Positions 54,132 through 63,424 of a stretch of DNA of 64,000 bases are shown here, piece by piece; the stretch's first letter is position 1; every line of letters starts with the position of its first letter. The stretch is from contig JADJPW010000001.1 of the NCBI GenBank assembly GCA_016713035.1, forward strand, positions 992,001-1,056,000. Direction: 5' to 3'. The notes below the pieces were generated by a model. That model did no database searches. It saw only the letters and a list, made by a program, of their open reading frames with translations, and had not been told where the DNA came from. This DNA comes from Verrucomicrobiaceae bacterium (GTDB lineage: Bacteria > Verrucomicrobiota > Verrucomicrobiia > Verrucomicrobiales > Verrucomicrobiaceae). The translations under genes were made by a program, and so were the position numbers.

Positions 54132-56345
54132 ATGTCTTCACGCATTTCCCTTTTCCTTTTCCTGCTCCTCGGTGTTTCTGCCCATGCTGCGCAGGCAGCA
54201 GAAAAAACGGCGGCAGAGCTAGCGGCGGCAGTTCGACCAGCGCTGGTGAAAATTTCTCAATTTGGCCGTGAGGGACTCGATGGGATCGGGAGCGGATTCG
54301 TCATCCGGGCAGATGGACTCGTAGCGACGAATTTCCATGTGATCGATGTCGGACGCCGCATCCAGGTGGAGATGCAGGATGGAAAAAAATATGCCGTGAA
54401 GAGCATCCATGCCACCGACCCAGACCGCGACCTAGCACTACTACAAATCGACGCAAAGGGCCTGCCCGTGCTACCCCTGGGGGATGTGGAGTCCGCTCGA
54501 CAGGGAGATACCGTGGTAGCGATGGGAGCACCAGAGGGCCTGAGCTGGAGCATCGTGCAGGGCATCCTTTCCGCGAAGCGGGATGACCTGGAGGGTTTTG
54601 AGGGACGCATGCTGCTCCAGGTAGCGATGCCTGTGGAGCGCGGGAACAGCGGCGGGCCGCTACTCGATGCACAGGGCCGTGTGCTAGGCGTGATCTCCAT
54701 GAAGCACGCACGGAAGGAGAATCTCGGCTTCGCCATCCCAGTAGATGAATTGCAGCACCTCATCGAAAAGCCCAATCCCGTGCTCATGTCACGCTGGCTG
54801 ACCATCGGCGCACTCAATGCCAAGCAGTGGAAGACGCATTTGGGAGCCGAGTGGAGCCAGCGGGCCGGCGTCATCCACGTCACGGAGCCTGGAGAGGGTT
54901 TCGGCGGACGAGCGCTCTGCATCTCCACCCAAAAAGTGCCAGAGGGCACTTTCGAGACCGCCGTGAATGTGCAGCTCGATGATGAGGGCGGCGCTGCGGG
55001 CCTGCTCTTCTGCTCCGATGGTGCAGACCGTCATTACGGCTTTTACCCCAGTGATGGAAAGCTGCGCCTGACACGCTTTGACGGTCCAGATGTGTACTCC
55101 TGGACGATCCTGGCCAATCCCGAAAGCGAGCACTACCACCCCGGCGACTGGAACCACCTACGAGTGCGAGTGGAGCCAGAGCGCATCACTTGCTACGTGA
55201 ATGGTCAGGCCGTGATCGAAATCGACGACACAGGCCTTCGCGGTGGCGCGGTGGGTCTGTGCAAATTCCGCCAGACAGAGGCGGACTTTCGGAATTTCCG
55301 CGTGGGCAGCGACCTGGCAGAAAAGGCACTCGATCCTGCACTCGCGAAAAAATTCGACCAGCAACTCCAAAACTATCTATCCGAGGAAGAGGGCACCGAC
55401 ACCACGCTAGAAGGACTGCTCGACCAACCCGCCGCCGCACGCCGCCTGATCCTGGAAAAACGCCGCGAGCTAGAGCAAGAAACCGCGAGCCTGCGCCAGC
55501 TCGAGCGGGAGCTGCACCGCCGCGCCGTGACGCGTGATCTAGTGCAGGAGCTGGCCAAACCGGAGCCAGAGGTGAACCTGATGCGCTGCGCCCTACTCCT
55601 CGCACGCCATGACAATGCGGAAATCGACGTCGGAGCCTATTTAGCGCAATTCCGCGCCATGGTGGCAGATTTGAAAAACGACCCCGAAATCCGCCAAGGC
55701 ACGCCACAGGCCGTGAAGCGGCTCACACGCTTTCTTTTTGAGGAAAATGGCTTCCACGGCAGTCGCGGCGACTACGAGAGCCTCAGCAACAGCTACATGA
55801 ATGAGGTGCTCGATGACCGCGAGGGCCTACCGATCACCCTGAGCGTGCTGTTTGTCGAAATGGCCCGCGAGCTAGGCATCCAGGGCGTCTTCGGCGTGCC
55901 ACTGCCGGGGAAATTCATGGTCGGCTGGCGTGATGGGCCAGAGGGTGAGCTACACCTCGTGGACGTCTTTGAGGGCGGTCGCTCCTCCAGCGTGATCCAG
56001 ATCACCGCACAGCTCCAGAAAGATGAATACCTGCCGCCCGACGTGGCCCTGCCAGATGAGCTACTCGCTCCCGCCACCAAGCGCTCCATCATCCAGCGCA
56101 TGCTCAATAATCTGCGCAATCACCACATGGGTGACGGAGATCCACGCGAGTCTCTGATCCATGCGCTGCCCTACATCCGCCTCCTCATCGCCCTGGCTCC
56201 TGAGGAAGAGGATGCAGAGGTGATGGACCTCATGCAGAGCATGGGCGTGACCTCCCGTGAGGAGCTACTCAGAAAAATCGACGAAATGATGCGCCACAAG
56301 ACATCAGGCACCGCCAAGTCTCGTGGCAGCCCCGTCCATAAGTAG
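54132..56345 (+). CDS. Trypsin-like protease fused to concanavalin-like and SirB1/transglutaminase-like domains
   Basis: 737 aa from ATG 54132 (signal SRISLFLFLLLGVSAHAAQA). Residues about 30-215 are an HtrA-type S1C protease with a complete triad: His in TNFHVID, Asp in DPDRDLALL, Ser in RGNSGGPL. No PDZ follows. Instead come a beta-sandwich of 3-keto-disaccharide-hydrolase/LamG type (about 235-395: FETAVNVQLDDEGGAAGLLF, NHLRVRVEPERITCYVNGQAV), a coiled coil (about 430-480) and a SirB1-like transglutaminase-type domain with TPR-like tail (about 490-690: LTRFLFEENGFHGSRGDYESLSNSYMNEVLDDREGLPITLSVL). An unusual combination; function inferred as periplasmic. Confidence 0.85.
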   Translation: MSSRISLFLFLLLGVSAHAAQAAEKTAAELAAAVRPALVKISQFGREGLDGIGSGFVIRADGLVATNFHVIDVGRRIQVEMQDGKKYAVKSIHATDPDRDLALLQIDAKGLPVLPLGDVESARQGDTVVAMGAPEGLSWSIVQGILSAKRDDLEGFEGRMLLQVAMPVERGNSGGPLLDAQGRVLGVISMKHARKENLGFAIPVDELQHLIEKPNPVLMSRWLTIGALNAKQWKTHLGAEWSQRAGVIHVTEPGEGFGGRALCISTQKVPEGTFETAVNVQLDDEGGAAGLLFCSDGADRHYGFYPSDGKLRLTRFDGPDVYSWTILANPESEHYHPGDWNHLRVRVEPERITCYVNGQAVIEIDDTGLRGGAVGLCKFRQTEADFRNFRVGSDLAEKALDPALAKKFDQQLQNYLSEEEGTDTTLEGLLDQPAAARRLILEKRRELEQETASLRQLERELHRRAVTRDLVQELAKPEPEVNLMRCALLLARHDNAEIDVGAYLAQFRAMVADLKNDPEIRQGTPQAVKRLTRFLFEENGFHGSRGDYESLSNSYMNEVLDDREGLPITLSVLFVEMARELGIQGVFGVPLPGKFMVGWRDGPEGELHLVDVFEGGRSSSVIQITAQLQKDEYLPPDVALPDELLAPATKRSIIQRMLNNLRNHHMGDGDPRESLIHALPYIRLLIALAPEEEDAEVMDLMQSMGVTSREELLRKIDEMMRHKTSGTAKSRGSPVHK

Positions 56346-56354
56346 TGTGTGCGT

Positions 56355-56384
56355 GTGTGATGACGATCGCGTGATTCATCACAC
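56355..56384. terminator. Possible hairpin between convergent genes
   Basis: GTGTGATGA (56355-56363) pairs with TCATCACAC (56376-56384), a 9-bp stem with a 12-nt loop and no T-run. It fills the 49-bp gap between two converging genes, so a bidirectional, weak or factor-assisted terminator is possible. Confidence 0.4.
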
Positions 56385-56394
56385 CATCCCCATC

Positions 56395-56877
56395 TTACGC
56401 TACCGGCTCCACTTGGAAGAAATCTCGCATCACTTGGCGATAGACAGCTTGCTTGAATCTCGGAGTCCAATCCAGGCGGAACTCACTCGGCAAAATCCAG
56501 CGAAAGGTCGCAAACTCACGGTGAGTGGCATCGAGATGGATGTCTGCATCCGTCCCGGTGTAGCGGCAGAGATAGTAAGTCTGCTCCTGGCCACCGTAGA
56601 TGCCGTACTTGAGTCGGCCCTTCGGGAAAGCATAGCGATAGCCGCCTTTCACATCGAGGATGCTCAGAAGATGCTTTTGGACACCGATCTCCTCCTCTAG
56701 CTCGCGGAAGAGAGCCTGCTCATGCGTCTCCCCATCATCCACACCGCCTTGGGGGAATTGCCATGCACCAGCGATGTTGATACGCTCGGCCACCAGGATC
56801 TTACCATCCTCACGCTGGAGGATGGCAGCCACATTGGGTCGATAGAGGATGGGATTTGCGTGGAACATAGGAATCAC
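56395..56877 (-). CDS. Nudix hydrolase, RppH-like (RNA 5'-pyrophosphohydrolase)
   Basis: 160 aa, close to RppH length. Complete Nudix box: GGVDDGETHEQALFRELEEEIG (about 44-65). The N-terminal YRPNVAAILQREDGKILVAER and WQFPQGGVD are hallmarks of the RppH/Ap(n)A-hydrolase branch. Predicted to remove pyrophosphate from the 5' end of mRNAs and trigger decay, or to hydrolyse dinucleoside polyphosphates. The start overlaps the upstream stop (ATGA), showing co-translation with the NlpC/P60-like gene. Confidence 0.9.
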   Translation of the reverse strand: MIPMFHANPILYRPNVAAILQREDGKILVAERINIAGAWQFPQGGVDDGETHEQALFRELEEEIGVQKHLLSILDVKGGYRYAFPKGRLKYGIYGGQEQTYYLCRYTGTDADIHLDATHREFATFRWILPSEFRLDWTPRFKQAVYRQVMRDFFQVEPVA

Positions 56878-57398
56878 AGGCCCTCCGGGTGTCGAATGCT
56901 GAAGCCCTTGATAGGACGGCTACGCTCACTCCAGCGTGGACCACGGCTATCATGATCACTGTAACCCGTATCAAAGCGCAACCCGCAGATTTCACAGAAA
57001 GCGTGTCCATTCTTCGCATAGACGGTAATCCAGTCGCCCTTGCCTTTCTCACCGAATTTCCGCAGCGCAGAGGAAGTGGTCGGCTCATCGAGCATGCCTG
57101 CCGCATGCAGGATGTAGGAGACAGAGCCAGAGCAGTCATAGGCACTGTCCTCGAACTTGGCGTGGCCACCGCCCCGGCGATACGGCTTGCGGCAGATACG
57201 GTTCGCCGCAGAGACAGCCCGTAGCACAGACTCAGGCGCATCAGCAGGAGGGACGGCCTTCCCACGGATGATGAGGGCCGTTTTTCCTGGATTTTCCTCA
57301 TGCTCCCACTCCTTGCCCTTCTGCGAGGCACATTGACTGAGCAATGCACAGCTTAGGACAGTGAGAAAAAGGGGGTGGCAGAGGCGAAAAAACGGCAT
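56874..57398 (-). CDS. NlpC/P60-like lipoprotein (predicted peptidoglycan hydrolase)
   Basis: 174 aa from ATG 57398, which begins a lipoprotein signal (FFRLCHPLFLTVLSCALLSQC). The mature part holds the NlpC/P60-type nucleophile in FEDSAYDCSGSVSYILHAAGM and a His in KNGHAFCEICGLRFDTG that can complete the dyad. It is shorter than typical P60 domains and may be a divergent member. Likely outer-membrane-anchored and acting on cell-wall peptides. Overlaps the rppH-like gene by 4 nt. Confidence 0.78.
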   Translation of the reverse strand: MPFFRLCHPLFLTVLSCALLSQCASQKGKEWEHEENPGKTALIIRGKAVPPADAPESVLRAVSAANRICRKPYRRGGGHAKFEDSAYDCSGSVSYILHAAGMLDEPTTSSALRKFGEKGKGDWITVYAKNGHAFCEICGLRFDTGYSDHDSRGPRWSERSRPIKGFSIRHPEGL

Positions 57399-57551
57399 GG
57401 AAGTCCCCCTCTTAGCGGAAAGCTGGCCCAGGATCAAGCAGCGCGATCCCTTGCCCCAAAAGGCCACCTCTGACGATGTGAATGCGCCCTTGCCACAATG
57501 GGCCGAGCTTGCATCATGCGGAGACTTTCTCCGACCCCATTTTTTACGACC

Positions 57552-58247
57552 ATGCGTGCTCCTAGCCTCTTACTCCTCACCGCCATCCTGAGCGGCATCC
57601 TGCTGCCAAATTGCAGCACGGTGAAGAATGTCGTCTCCCACATCCCGGTGCCCAAATTGCCGAAAATGAAGCTCCCCAGCATGAAGAGCGTCGCCAAGCT
57701 CATCCCCGGCATGCCCGACCGCGATGAAGTCGATGTCAATGACCCACTCGTGCCCTTCAACACACGCAATCCGCTCCAACCCGGCCACACGCTGCGCTTG
57801 GAAGTCTATGAAGGCTCACGCGACTCAGATCGCGTCTTCCGTGGCATCGTCATGGTCGATGATGAGGGGAATCTGCCCCTGAGCAACCTCGGCACCGCAC
57901 GCGTCGGTGGGAAAAGACTGCCCCAGGCCGTGGAGTCCATCGGCTCCATCTTCCGTGTCTCAGCACGCACCTCCCGGCCTGTCACCGTCCACATCATGTC
58001 CGTGGAAAACGTCCCTGTCATCGGCATCAACGGCGATGTACAAGCTCCAGAATACATCCCAGCCTTCGAAGACATCACCGTGCGTCAGGCCCTGACCATC
58101 ACAGGAGGTCGCAAGCTGAAATCCAACGCACGCGGCGTGTACATCAGCCGCGAGGGCACCAAGCGCTTTTACAGCAGCCTGGAATCCGCCGAGCGTGCCT
58201 GGAGACTACGCCCCGGCGACATCATCACGCTTTCCCCAGACATCTGA
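57552..58247 (+). CDS. Polysaccharide-export-type lipoprotein with SLBB domain
   Basis: 231 aa from ATG 57552 (RAPSLLLLTAILSGILLPNC, lipobox LPNC). After a Lys/Pro-rich linker (PVPKLPKMKLPSMKSVAKLI) comes a Poly_export-like domain (NPLQPGHTLRLEVYEG, IVMVDDEGNLPLSNLGTARVGGKRLPQAVESI) and an SLBB region (VIGINGDVQAPEYIPAFEDITVRQALTITGG, WRLRPGDIITLSP). It resembles a short Wza-like outer-membrane export component, but no capsule cluster adjoins it. Secreted and lipid-anchored. Confidence 0.87.
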   Translation: MRAPSLLLLTAILSGILLPNCSTVKNVVSHIPVPKLPKMKLPSMKSVAKLIPGMPDRDEVDVNDPLVPFNTRNPLQPGHTLRLEVYEGSRDSDRVFRGIVMVDDEGNLPLSNLGTARVGGKRLPQAVESIGSIFRVSARTSRPVTVHIMSVENVPVIGINGDVQAPEYIPAFEDITVRQALTITGGRKLKSNARGVYISREGTKRFYSSLESAERAWRLRPGDIITLSPDI

Positions 58248-58267
58248 GCCTCTTTTTTCCCGCAGAC

Positions 58268-58750
58268 ATGATCGAGTACTATGGCGAAAACCCCGCCGCG
58301 AATCAAAACCCCTGGTCGGCACTCTTTAAAACCATCGCCATCCTACGCATCGGCACCGGCGTGATGCTACTCAGCCACCACGGCGTGCGCATGGTCATAG
58401 CAGCCTATCAGTTCCTCTGGAAAGAGCAGCCCTGGGAGCTCGCACGCCACTTCACCGACGCCGGCGTGCCCTGGGCACACCTGACCACCCCCGCCGCCGC
58501 ACTGCTCGTAGCAGCAGTGGGACTGAGCTGGACCGTGGGCTTCCTCACTCGCTTTTTCGCCATCGTTTTCCTCCCCTTCATCATCACCGTCATCCTGATG
58601 CTGCAAAAAATCGGCTCTCTGCATGTCGAGGCCGCATGGCTCTATGGCTTCATCACCGTGACACTGCTCCTCTTTGGCTCAGGCGCAGTCTCGCTCGACA
58701 AACTCTTCCACATCGGCGGCCAGCTCGTGCACCCACGCCGTGGTCGCTGA
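58268..58750 (+). CDS. DoxX-like membrane protein
   Basis: 160 aa with four TM helices: about 22-42 (TIAILRIGTGVMLLSHHGV), about 73-95 (LTTPAAALLVAAVGLSWTVGFL), about 97-115 (FFAIVFLPFIITVILMLQKI) and about 122-142 (AAWLYGFITVTLLLFGSGAVSL). The R-IGTG-ML--HG pattern in the first helix and the overall layout fit the DoxX/DoxD family. Role unknown. It lies 20 nt after the SLBB gene and 17 nt before ruvC, so the three may form one transcript. Confidence 0.82.
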   Translation: MIEYYGENPAANQNPWSALFKTIAILRIGTGVMLLSHHGVRMVIAAYQFLWKEQPWELARHFTDAGVPWAHLTTPAAALLVAAVGLSWTVGFLTRFFAIVFLPFIITVILMLQKIGSLHVEAAWLYGFITVTLLLFGSGAVSLDKLFHIGGQLVHPRRGR

Positions 58751-58767
58751 TTCACAACACCCACAGC

Positions 58768-59328
58768 ATGGCACGCCTCCTCCCCAGCCCTGAGCCAGCG
58801 GCCACACCAGCAGGCGCACCACGTCGCGTGCTCGCCATCGACCCCGCATTGCGAAAAACCGGCTGGGCCATCGTCGAGACAGACGCACGCGGCACCCTGC
58901 ATGCGCTAGCCTGGGGCGTCATCGTGAACAAGCCCGCACTACTGCCCAGCGGCTGCCTCGTCGCCATCCGGGAGCAGCTTTGCGATGCCATCCGCACCCA
59001 CGCCCCAGACGTCTGCGCCATCGAGAGCACCATCTTTGTGCAGAGCTATAAAACGGCCATCGTGCTCGGCACCGCACGCGGCGCAGCCCTCATCGCCGCC
59101 GCAGAGCACGGCCTAGCCATCTACGAATACGCCCCGCGCGAAATTAAACAGGCCGCTGTAGGCCGTGGAGCCGCACAAAAAGAGCAAGTCGCCTTCATGA
59201 TGCGCTCCATGCTGCGCCTCCGCGAGACCCCACCCGCCGATGCCGCCGACGCCCTCGCCGTCGCCATCACCCACTTCCAAAATCAAAGTGCCATGCGCAT
59301 CACCGACCGCGAAGCAAGGCGAGTGTAA
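58768..59328 (+). CDS. ruvC: Holliday junction resolvase RuvC
   Basis: 186 aa from ATG 58768. RNase-H-fold resolvase with catalytic acidic residues in VLAIDPALRKTGWA (first Asp), VCAIESTIF (Glu) and the C-terminal ADAADALAVAITH (Asp pair). KTAIVLGTARGAALIAA and KQAAVGRGAAQKEQV are conserved RuvC stretches. Cleaves four-way junctions in recombinational repair; ruvA and ruvB are not adjacent. The N-terminal extension (ARLLPSPEPAATPAGAP) is unusual and may be disordered. Confidence 0.93.
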   Translation: MARLLPSPEPAATPAGAPRRVLAIDPALRKTGWAIVETDARGTLHALAWGVIVNKPALLPSGCLVAIREQLCDAIRTHAPDVCAIESTIFVQSYKTAIVLGTARGAALIAAAEHGLAIYEYAPREIKQAAVGRGAAQKEQVAFMMRSMLRLRETPPADAADALAVAITHFQNQSAMRITDREARRV

Positions 59329-59340
59329 AGAAAACCCCAA

Positions 59341-59475
59341 TCACCTCAGCACCAGCGCCTTCCCAGCTAGCCAAAGCAGACCTAGCACGCTGCCGATGAG
59401 CAGTAGGGCAGCGACGAGCGTGAGGAATCCTGGGAGCAGCGGTTTGGCGCGGCGGCGGGTGCGTTGAAAGGCCAT
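59341..59475 (-). CDS. 44-aa single-pass membrane peptide
   Basis: The minus-strand frame from ATG 59475 encodes a basic N-terminus (MAFQRTRRRAKP) and one TM helix (LLPGFLTLVAALLLIGSVLGLLWLAG), ending ALVLR at a TGA. The K/R-rich start and clean hydrophobic helix are what a genuine small membrane protein looks like, and the same stretch has no better gene. It lies 32 nt downstream of the big protease gene on the same strand. Confidence 0.5.
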   Translation of the reverse strand: MAFQRTRRRAKPLLPGFLTLVAALLLIGSVLGLLWLAGKALVLR

Positions 59476-59506
59476 GCTGGGCTGTTAGCGCGGCACGCGG
59501 CTTTGC

Positions 59507-62500
59507 TCAAGGCGTCAAAGTGGCTCGCAGCATGAGAAATTTCCGCCCTTCGGTCCACGGCACTCGCACGCGGTAGTGATTGCGCCCTCCCGTTTGGGTC
59601 ACGAACTCGCCCACGCTGTCCGTCCAGATCGATAAGTCGCTGGAGAGCCGTGGTGTGAGCACCACGTCCGTCTTGCTTGTCTCGATGCTGTATTGAAACC
59701 ACATTTCCGTGCCCTGGGGCTGATTGGAGAGCGGATTTGCAAAATCATGCACCAGTGGCGATCCACCAAAGGCATACTCTTCCAAGTTCGTGCGGCCATC
59801 TCCATCAAAATCAATCTCCGGCCCGGTGAGCAGCGCATTGCCTTGCTGTTGGCTGGAGAAGCTGTTGCCGATCCACTGCGAGTAAGGCGGCCCAGAGGCC
59901 AAATTGGGCGTGTACTGGATGTTATCGAGCCATGCGGCATCCAGACCGACTGAGTTGGTTTCGTTTTTAATGTAGCGCCAGCGCAGCGCATGCTCACCAG
60001 CGGGAATACTGTGTGTTCGCGTGGCCCAGAAGGTGTTGCCCTGGGGATTCGTGTTGTCGTAGCCGCTGATTTGGTCCTGCACGGTGTTATCGATCTCGAA
60101 GCGAAAAAAGTCCGCATTCGGCTCTGAAAATACCGTCCAGGCAAAACTCACCGTTCCAGGGCCGAGCACTCGCGTCTCGATCACGCTGCTACGTCCATCA
60201 TCGAGGAAAAAGGGGCTGATGAGCGCATCGACACCATCGACCGTGCGTCGATCCTGCATGATCCAGGAGCCGGAGCCAGGCATACCCCAGGTGAGATTGG
60301 GATTATCCAACACGGCTCCGAGGAATGCCTGCTCGCTATCCACCGCGACCTGATCCACCCACAGTCGGTCCGAGCCGCCATCGTAAAGATCATCTTTGGT
60401 GTAATTCCACCTCACGGTGTGGATGCCAGCAGGCACAAAGAAGCCCAACCGACGCCAAGCATGCTCACCGTCGCTGTACCAAAGAACTTCGTTATCAATG
60501 GAGAAGCGGAAGAAGTCATACCCAGCCTCGGACGATAGCCGGAACCAGAAGGAGATGAAGGCAGGACCGGTCACGGTTGTTTCGAGCCAACTCTGTTCGT
60601 TATCGGCGATATTTCCACTCTCAGCGGCATCAATGAGGTCGTGCGTACTCGTCGCTGGTGTGATCCACGGCACATTCCCGCCAGTGGTAAAGACCAGCTG
60701 CGGAGCATCCAGTGCCTGCGCTAGCGCGGAGGCGACGCTGCTCACGGTGAGAACGAGCGTTTTGCTATCTGTGCCATCGGCATTGCTGGCGCTGATGGTT
60801 ATATTAAAGGTGCCAGCCACACTCGGCGTGCCCGAGATCGCCCCCGAGCCCGAATGCACGCCCAATCCCGCTGGTAGTCCCGTCGCTGTAAAAGAAGTCG
60901 GCGAGTTTGTGGCGCTGATTTGGTAATTAAACGGCACATTGAGCACCGCCTGCGCAGTAAGTGCACTGATGAGGACCGGCGGTGTGGGTATACGTGGTCC
61001 CACATTCAGAACGAGTACCGCAGTGCCCGTACCGAGACTGTTGGTAGCTCCGAGAGTGATGTTGTAGCTACCTGCTGCCACCGGCACTCCACTGATGAGC
61101 CCACTCGAGCTCACGGTCAGCCCAGTGGGCAATCCGCTGGCAGAAAACGACTGCGGATTCTGCGAAGCGGCGATCTGGTAGCTGATTGCGGACTCCACAT
61201 TGCCACTGGCACTCAGCGAGCTGGTGATCGCTGGCGCTGCGGTGGGCTGTGCGATATTCGTGCCGAATAGAGTCAGCGTGACACCCGTGAGTGTGCCGGG
61301 GCTGCCTACCACGCTATCGCTGACGTTCACGAGCCAGTTACCCGCAGCGTTTTCGCCCCAATGCCGCACGCTGGAGAAGGTCCAGTCCATATTCAGGTTC
61401 GAATCTGCTGCGTGTGCTGAGAAAAGCGTGCTCGTCATGCCAGATGGAGAAGTGAGCGTGATATTGAGATCACCGCGCCTGCCGTGGGTGGCGGCGACAT
61501 GCACCGTCGCGTGCTCCACTCGCATGAGCACGCTGCCGGGGATGGTGAAGGTGCGCGTGGTGCCGCCTGCGATCCCATCGGGAATCGCCACGCTCAGGCC
61601 CGTCTGTGCCTGCTGCTGGGTCGTCATGGGGCCGAGATTCGTCCACGTCGCAGTCTGATTCACCGCAGCCTGCGCATTGACCATGCCTGCGCCGTAATCG
61701 TGGTTGAAGTGGAAGCCTGCCGCATTGTTCACCCAGCCGGTATGCGTGGGATTCACTTTGGAGGCACTGCGGATGAGGATTTCCTTCACATCACGCCAGC
61801 CTAGCTCTGGGCGGCTCTGCAACAGCAAAGCCACCGCACCTGCCGCCAGCGGCGTGGCAGATGAGGTGCCGCCAAAGCTGTGCGTGTAAGCACCATTCGT
61901 CGTCGTCGTGGTGATGCCGCGATGCCCCACTGCGCTGTCATTCGATGGCGCGGTGACGAGGATATTCGCACCCGGCTCGGAGTAGGTGCTGCGCACGCCG
62001 CTGTCATTTAGCGCACCCACGGCGATGGTGTAAATCGAGTTCGCATAGCCATCGTAATTGGAATTGTCCTGCGCGGAGCCACCATTACCGCCGGCCCATA
62101 GCCAGATGTTGCCTTTGCCACCGCGGCCAGTGGTTGCGGCATTTTGCAGCGCGGCTTTCACCAGCGGACCAGCGTCATTAAGATCGCTCCCATCATCTGC
62201 GGGGCCCCAGGAGTTGCTGTAGAGATGGATGATGTCATTCCTCCAAGTAATAGCCTCCGCCTCTTGGGCATCGCTCACACTGCCAGCGATGAGACGCAGC
62301 CCGACCAGCGTGGCCTGCGGCGCAGCACCAGAGACGCCCGCGCCATTGTTGCCACGCGCACCGGCCACACCAGCGCAGGCGGTGCCGTGCGTGTCACTAC
62401 TAGGATTGCCTGTGGGATCATTGGGCGTGAGATCATTCCAGTCGTGGTCATTCACCGTATCCGCGTTCGGTGCCAAGTCTGCGTGCGCTACCTCCATGCC

Positions 62501-63214
62501 ATCATCGACGATGCCGATGCGGATACCATTGCCCTGATAGCTGTCCCAAACGGATGTGACATTCGCGTCGATGCCAGCCACGCCAGGCGACTGCCCCGTG
62601 TTGCGCAAATGCCACTGGTAGCCCGGATTTCCAGCCAAGTAGCTAAAGTAGGTATCATTCGGGACGAGCCTGCGCGGGCGAATGCGGGCTAGTTGCGGCT
62701 CCGCAGCCAGCACTCCTGGCATCCTGCGTAAGGCATCCAACTGAGTAAGAGCCTCCCCTGCCCCGCGAACGGTCAAAAGGACGTAACCAGGCGCAAAAGT
62801 CGGTTTTTCGACCTTCAAACCCCCGACGGCTTTCAGAGCCAACGATGCATCAAAGCCCTCTCCCACTCGCAAGAGCACCTGACGTGTCAAAACACGCCGC
62901 GTAGCCTCTGTGCGCGGTTTCCCAGCCTCATAGAGGATCAAATCGTGCGCACCGCCACCTGCTGCCGCTTCTGCCTCACGAGCGAGTTGGCACATTTCAC
63001 CCAGGTTTTTGGCCTGACGAGCCGTGCGGCCTTTTTTCGCTCCCTGAGCCTCTTTGGACTCCAGCTCATCGAGAGCCAAATCGAAACCGCGCACTTTCCC
63101 ACCTTCCTGGATTTCAAACACCCTCCTTGTCTCCGCCGTCCCCTGTGCCAAGACACGACCGGCTGACCCGAAGGTCAGTAAACAGGCCAAAAGCATGCTA
63201 AAACGATTTCTCAT
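59507..63214 (-). CDS. Large secreted subtilisin-like (S8, kexin-type) protease with P-domain and Ig-like repeats
   Basis: 1,235 aa from ATG 63214 (signal RNRFSMLLACLLTFGSAGRVLAQ). Order: propeptide-like region (to about 185), S8 catalytic domain with Asp in GIVDDGMEV, His in SDTHGTACAG, oxyanion Asn in WAGGNGG and Ser in GGTSSATPLA (about D237, H276, N377, S451), a P-domain-like module (about 545-650, THGRRGDLNITLTSPSGM), two putative Ig/cadherin-like repeats (GLPTGLTVSSSGLISGVPVAAGSYNIT; GLPAGLGVHSGSGAISGTPSVAGTFNIT), two MAM/carbohydrate-binding-like beta modules and a C-terminal DFDGDGRTNLEEYAFGGSP dockerin-like calcium loop. Extracellular. Confidence 0.92.
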   Translation of the reverse strand: MRNRFSMLLACLLTFGSAGRVLAQGTAETRRVFEIQEGGKVRGFDLALDELESKEAQGAKKGRTARQAKNLGEMCQLAREAEAAAGGGAHDLILYEAGKPRTEATRRVLTRQVLLRVGEGFDASLALKAVGGLKVEKPTFAPGYVLLTVRGAGEALTQLDALRRMPGVLAAEPQLARIRPRRLVPNDTYFSYLAGNPGYQWHLRNTGQSPGVAGIDANVTSVWDSYQGNGIRIGIVDDGMEVAHADLAPNADTVNDHDWNDLTPNDPTGNPSSDTHGTACAGVAGARGNNGAGVSGAAPQATLVGLRLIAGSVSDAQEAEAITWRNDIIHLYSNSWGPADDGSDLNDAGPLVKAALQNAATTGRGGKGNIWLWAGGNGGSAQDNSNYDGYANSIYTIAVGALNDSGVRSTYSEPGANILVTAPSNDSAVGHRGITTTTTNGAYTHSFGGTSSATPLAAGAVALLLQSRPELGWRDVKEILIRSASKVNPTHTGWVNNAAGFHFNHDYGAGMVNAQAAVNQTATWTNLGPMTTQQQAQTGLSVAIPDGIAGGTTRTFTIPGSVLMRVEHATVHVAATHGRRGDLNITLTSPSGMTSTLFSAHAADSNLNMDWTFSSVRHWGENAAGNWLVNVSDSVVGSPGTLTGVTLTLFGTNIAQPTAAPAITSSLSASGNVESAISYQIAASQNPQSFSASGLPTGLTVSSSGLISGVPVAAGSYNITLGATNSLGTGTAVLVLNVGPRIPTPPVLISALTAQAVLNVPFNYQISATNSPTSFTATGLPAGLGVHSGSGAISGTPSVAGTFNITISASNADGTDSKTLVLTVSSVASALAQALDAPQLVFTTGGNVPWITPATSTHDLIDAAESGNIADNEQSWLETTVTGPAFISFWFRLSSEAGYDFFRFSIDNEVLWYSDGEHAWRRLGFFVPAGIHTVRWNYTKDDLYDGGSDRLWVDQVAVDSEQAFLGAVLDNPNLTWGMPGSGSWIMQDRRTVDGVDALISPFFLDDGRSSVIETRVLGPGTVSFAWTVFSEPNADFFRFEIDNTVQDQISGYDNTNPQGNTFWATRTHSIPAGEHALRWRYIKNETNSVGLDAAWLDNIQYTPNLASGPPYSQWIGNSFSSQQQGNALLTGPEIDFDGDGRTNLEEYAFGGSPLVHDFANPLSNQPQGTEMWFQYSIETSKTDVVLTPRLSSDLSIWTDSVGEFVTQTGGRNHYRVRVPWTEGRKFLMLRATLTP

Positions 63215-63424
63215 GAACAGCGATGAGAAAGCTACGAGCGGCCCCAAGTTCAATCAACCCATTTACTCGCAGGCCACGCGGCACTTGATTGCCCGCTAAC
63301 ACCAGCCCATTGCCAAAGCTACGCAGCTCAAGCCCTCGCCCGCAGGTCCGCAGGCAGCCTAGAACCCATATACGCAACAGTATCTTCGACATTTTCCCTG
63401 GCTATTTGTATGGCTATTATCGGT

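Noticed and set aside
52721..54271. 516-codon Ser/Pro-rich frame overlapping the DUF1592-type gene
   Set aside because: Out-of-frame reading of a GC-rich gene; no signal peptide or domain, and amino-acid composition typical of a +1 shadow.
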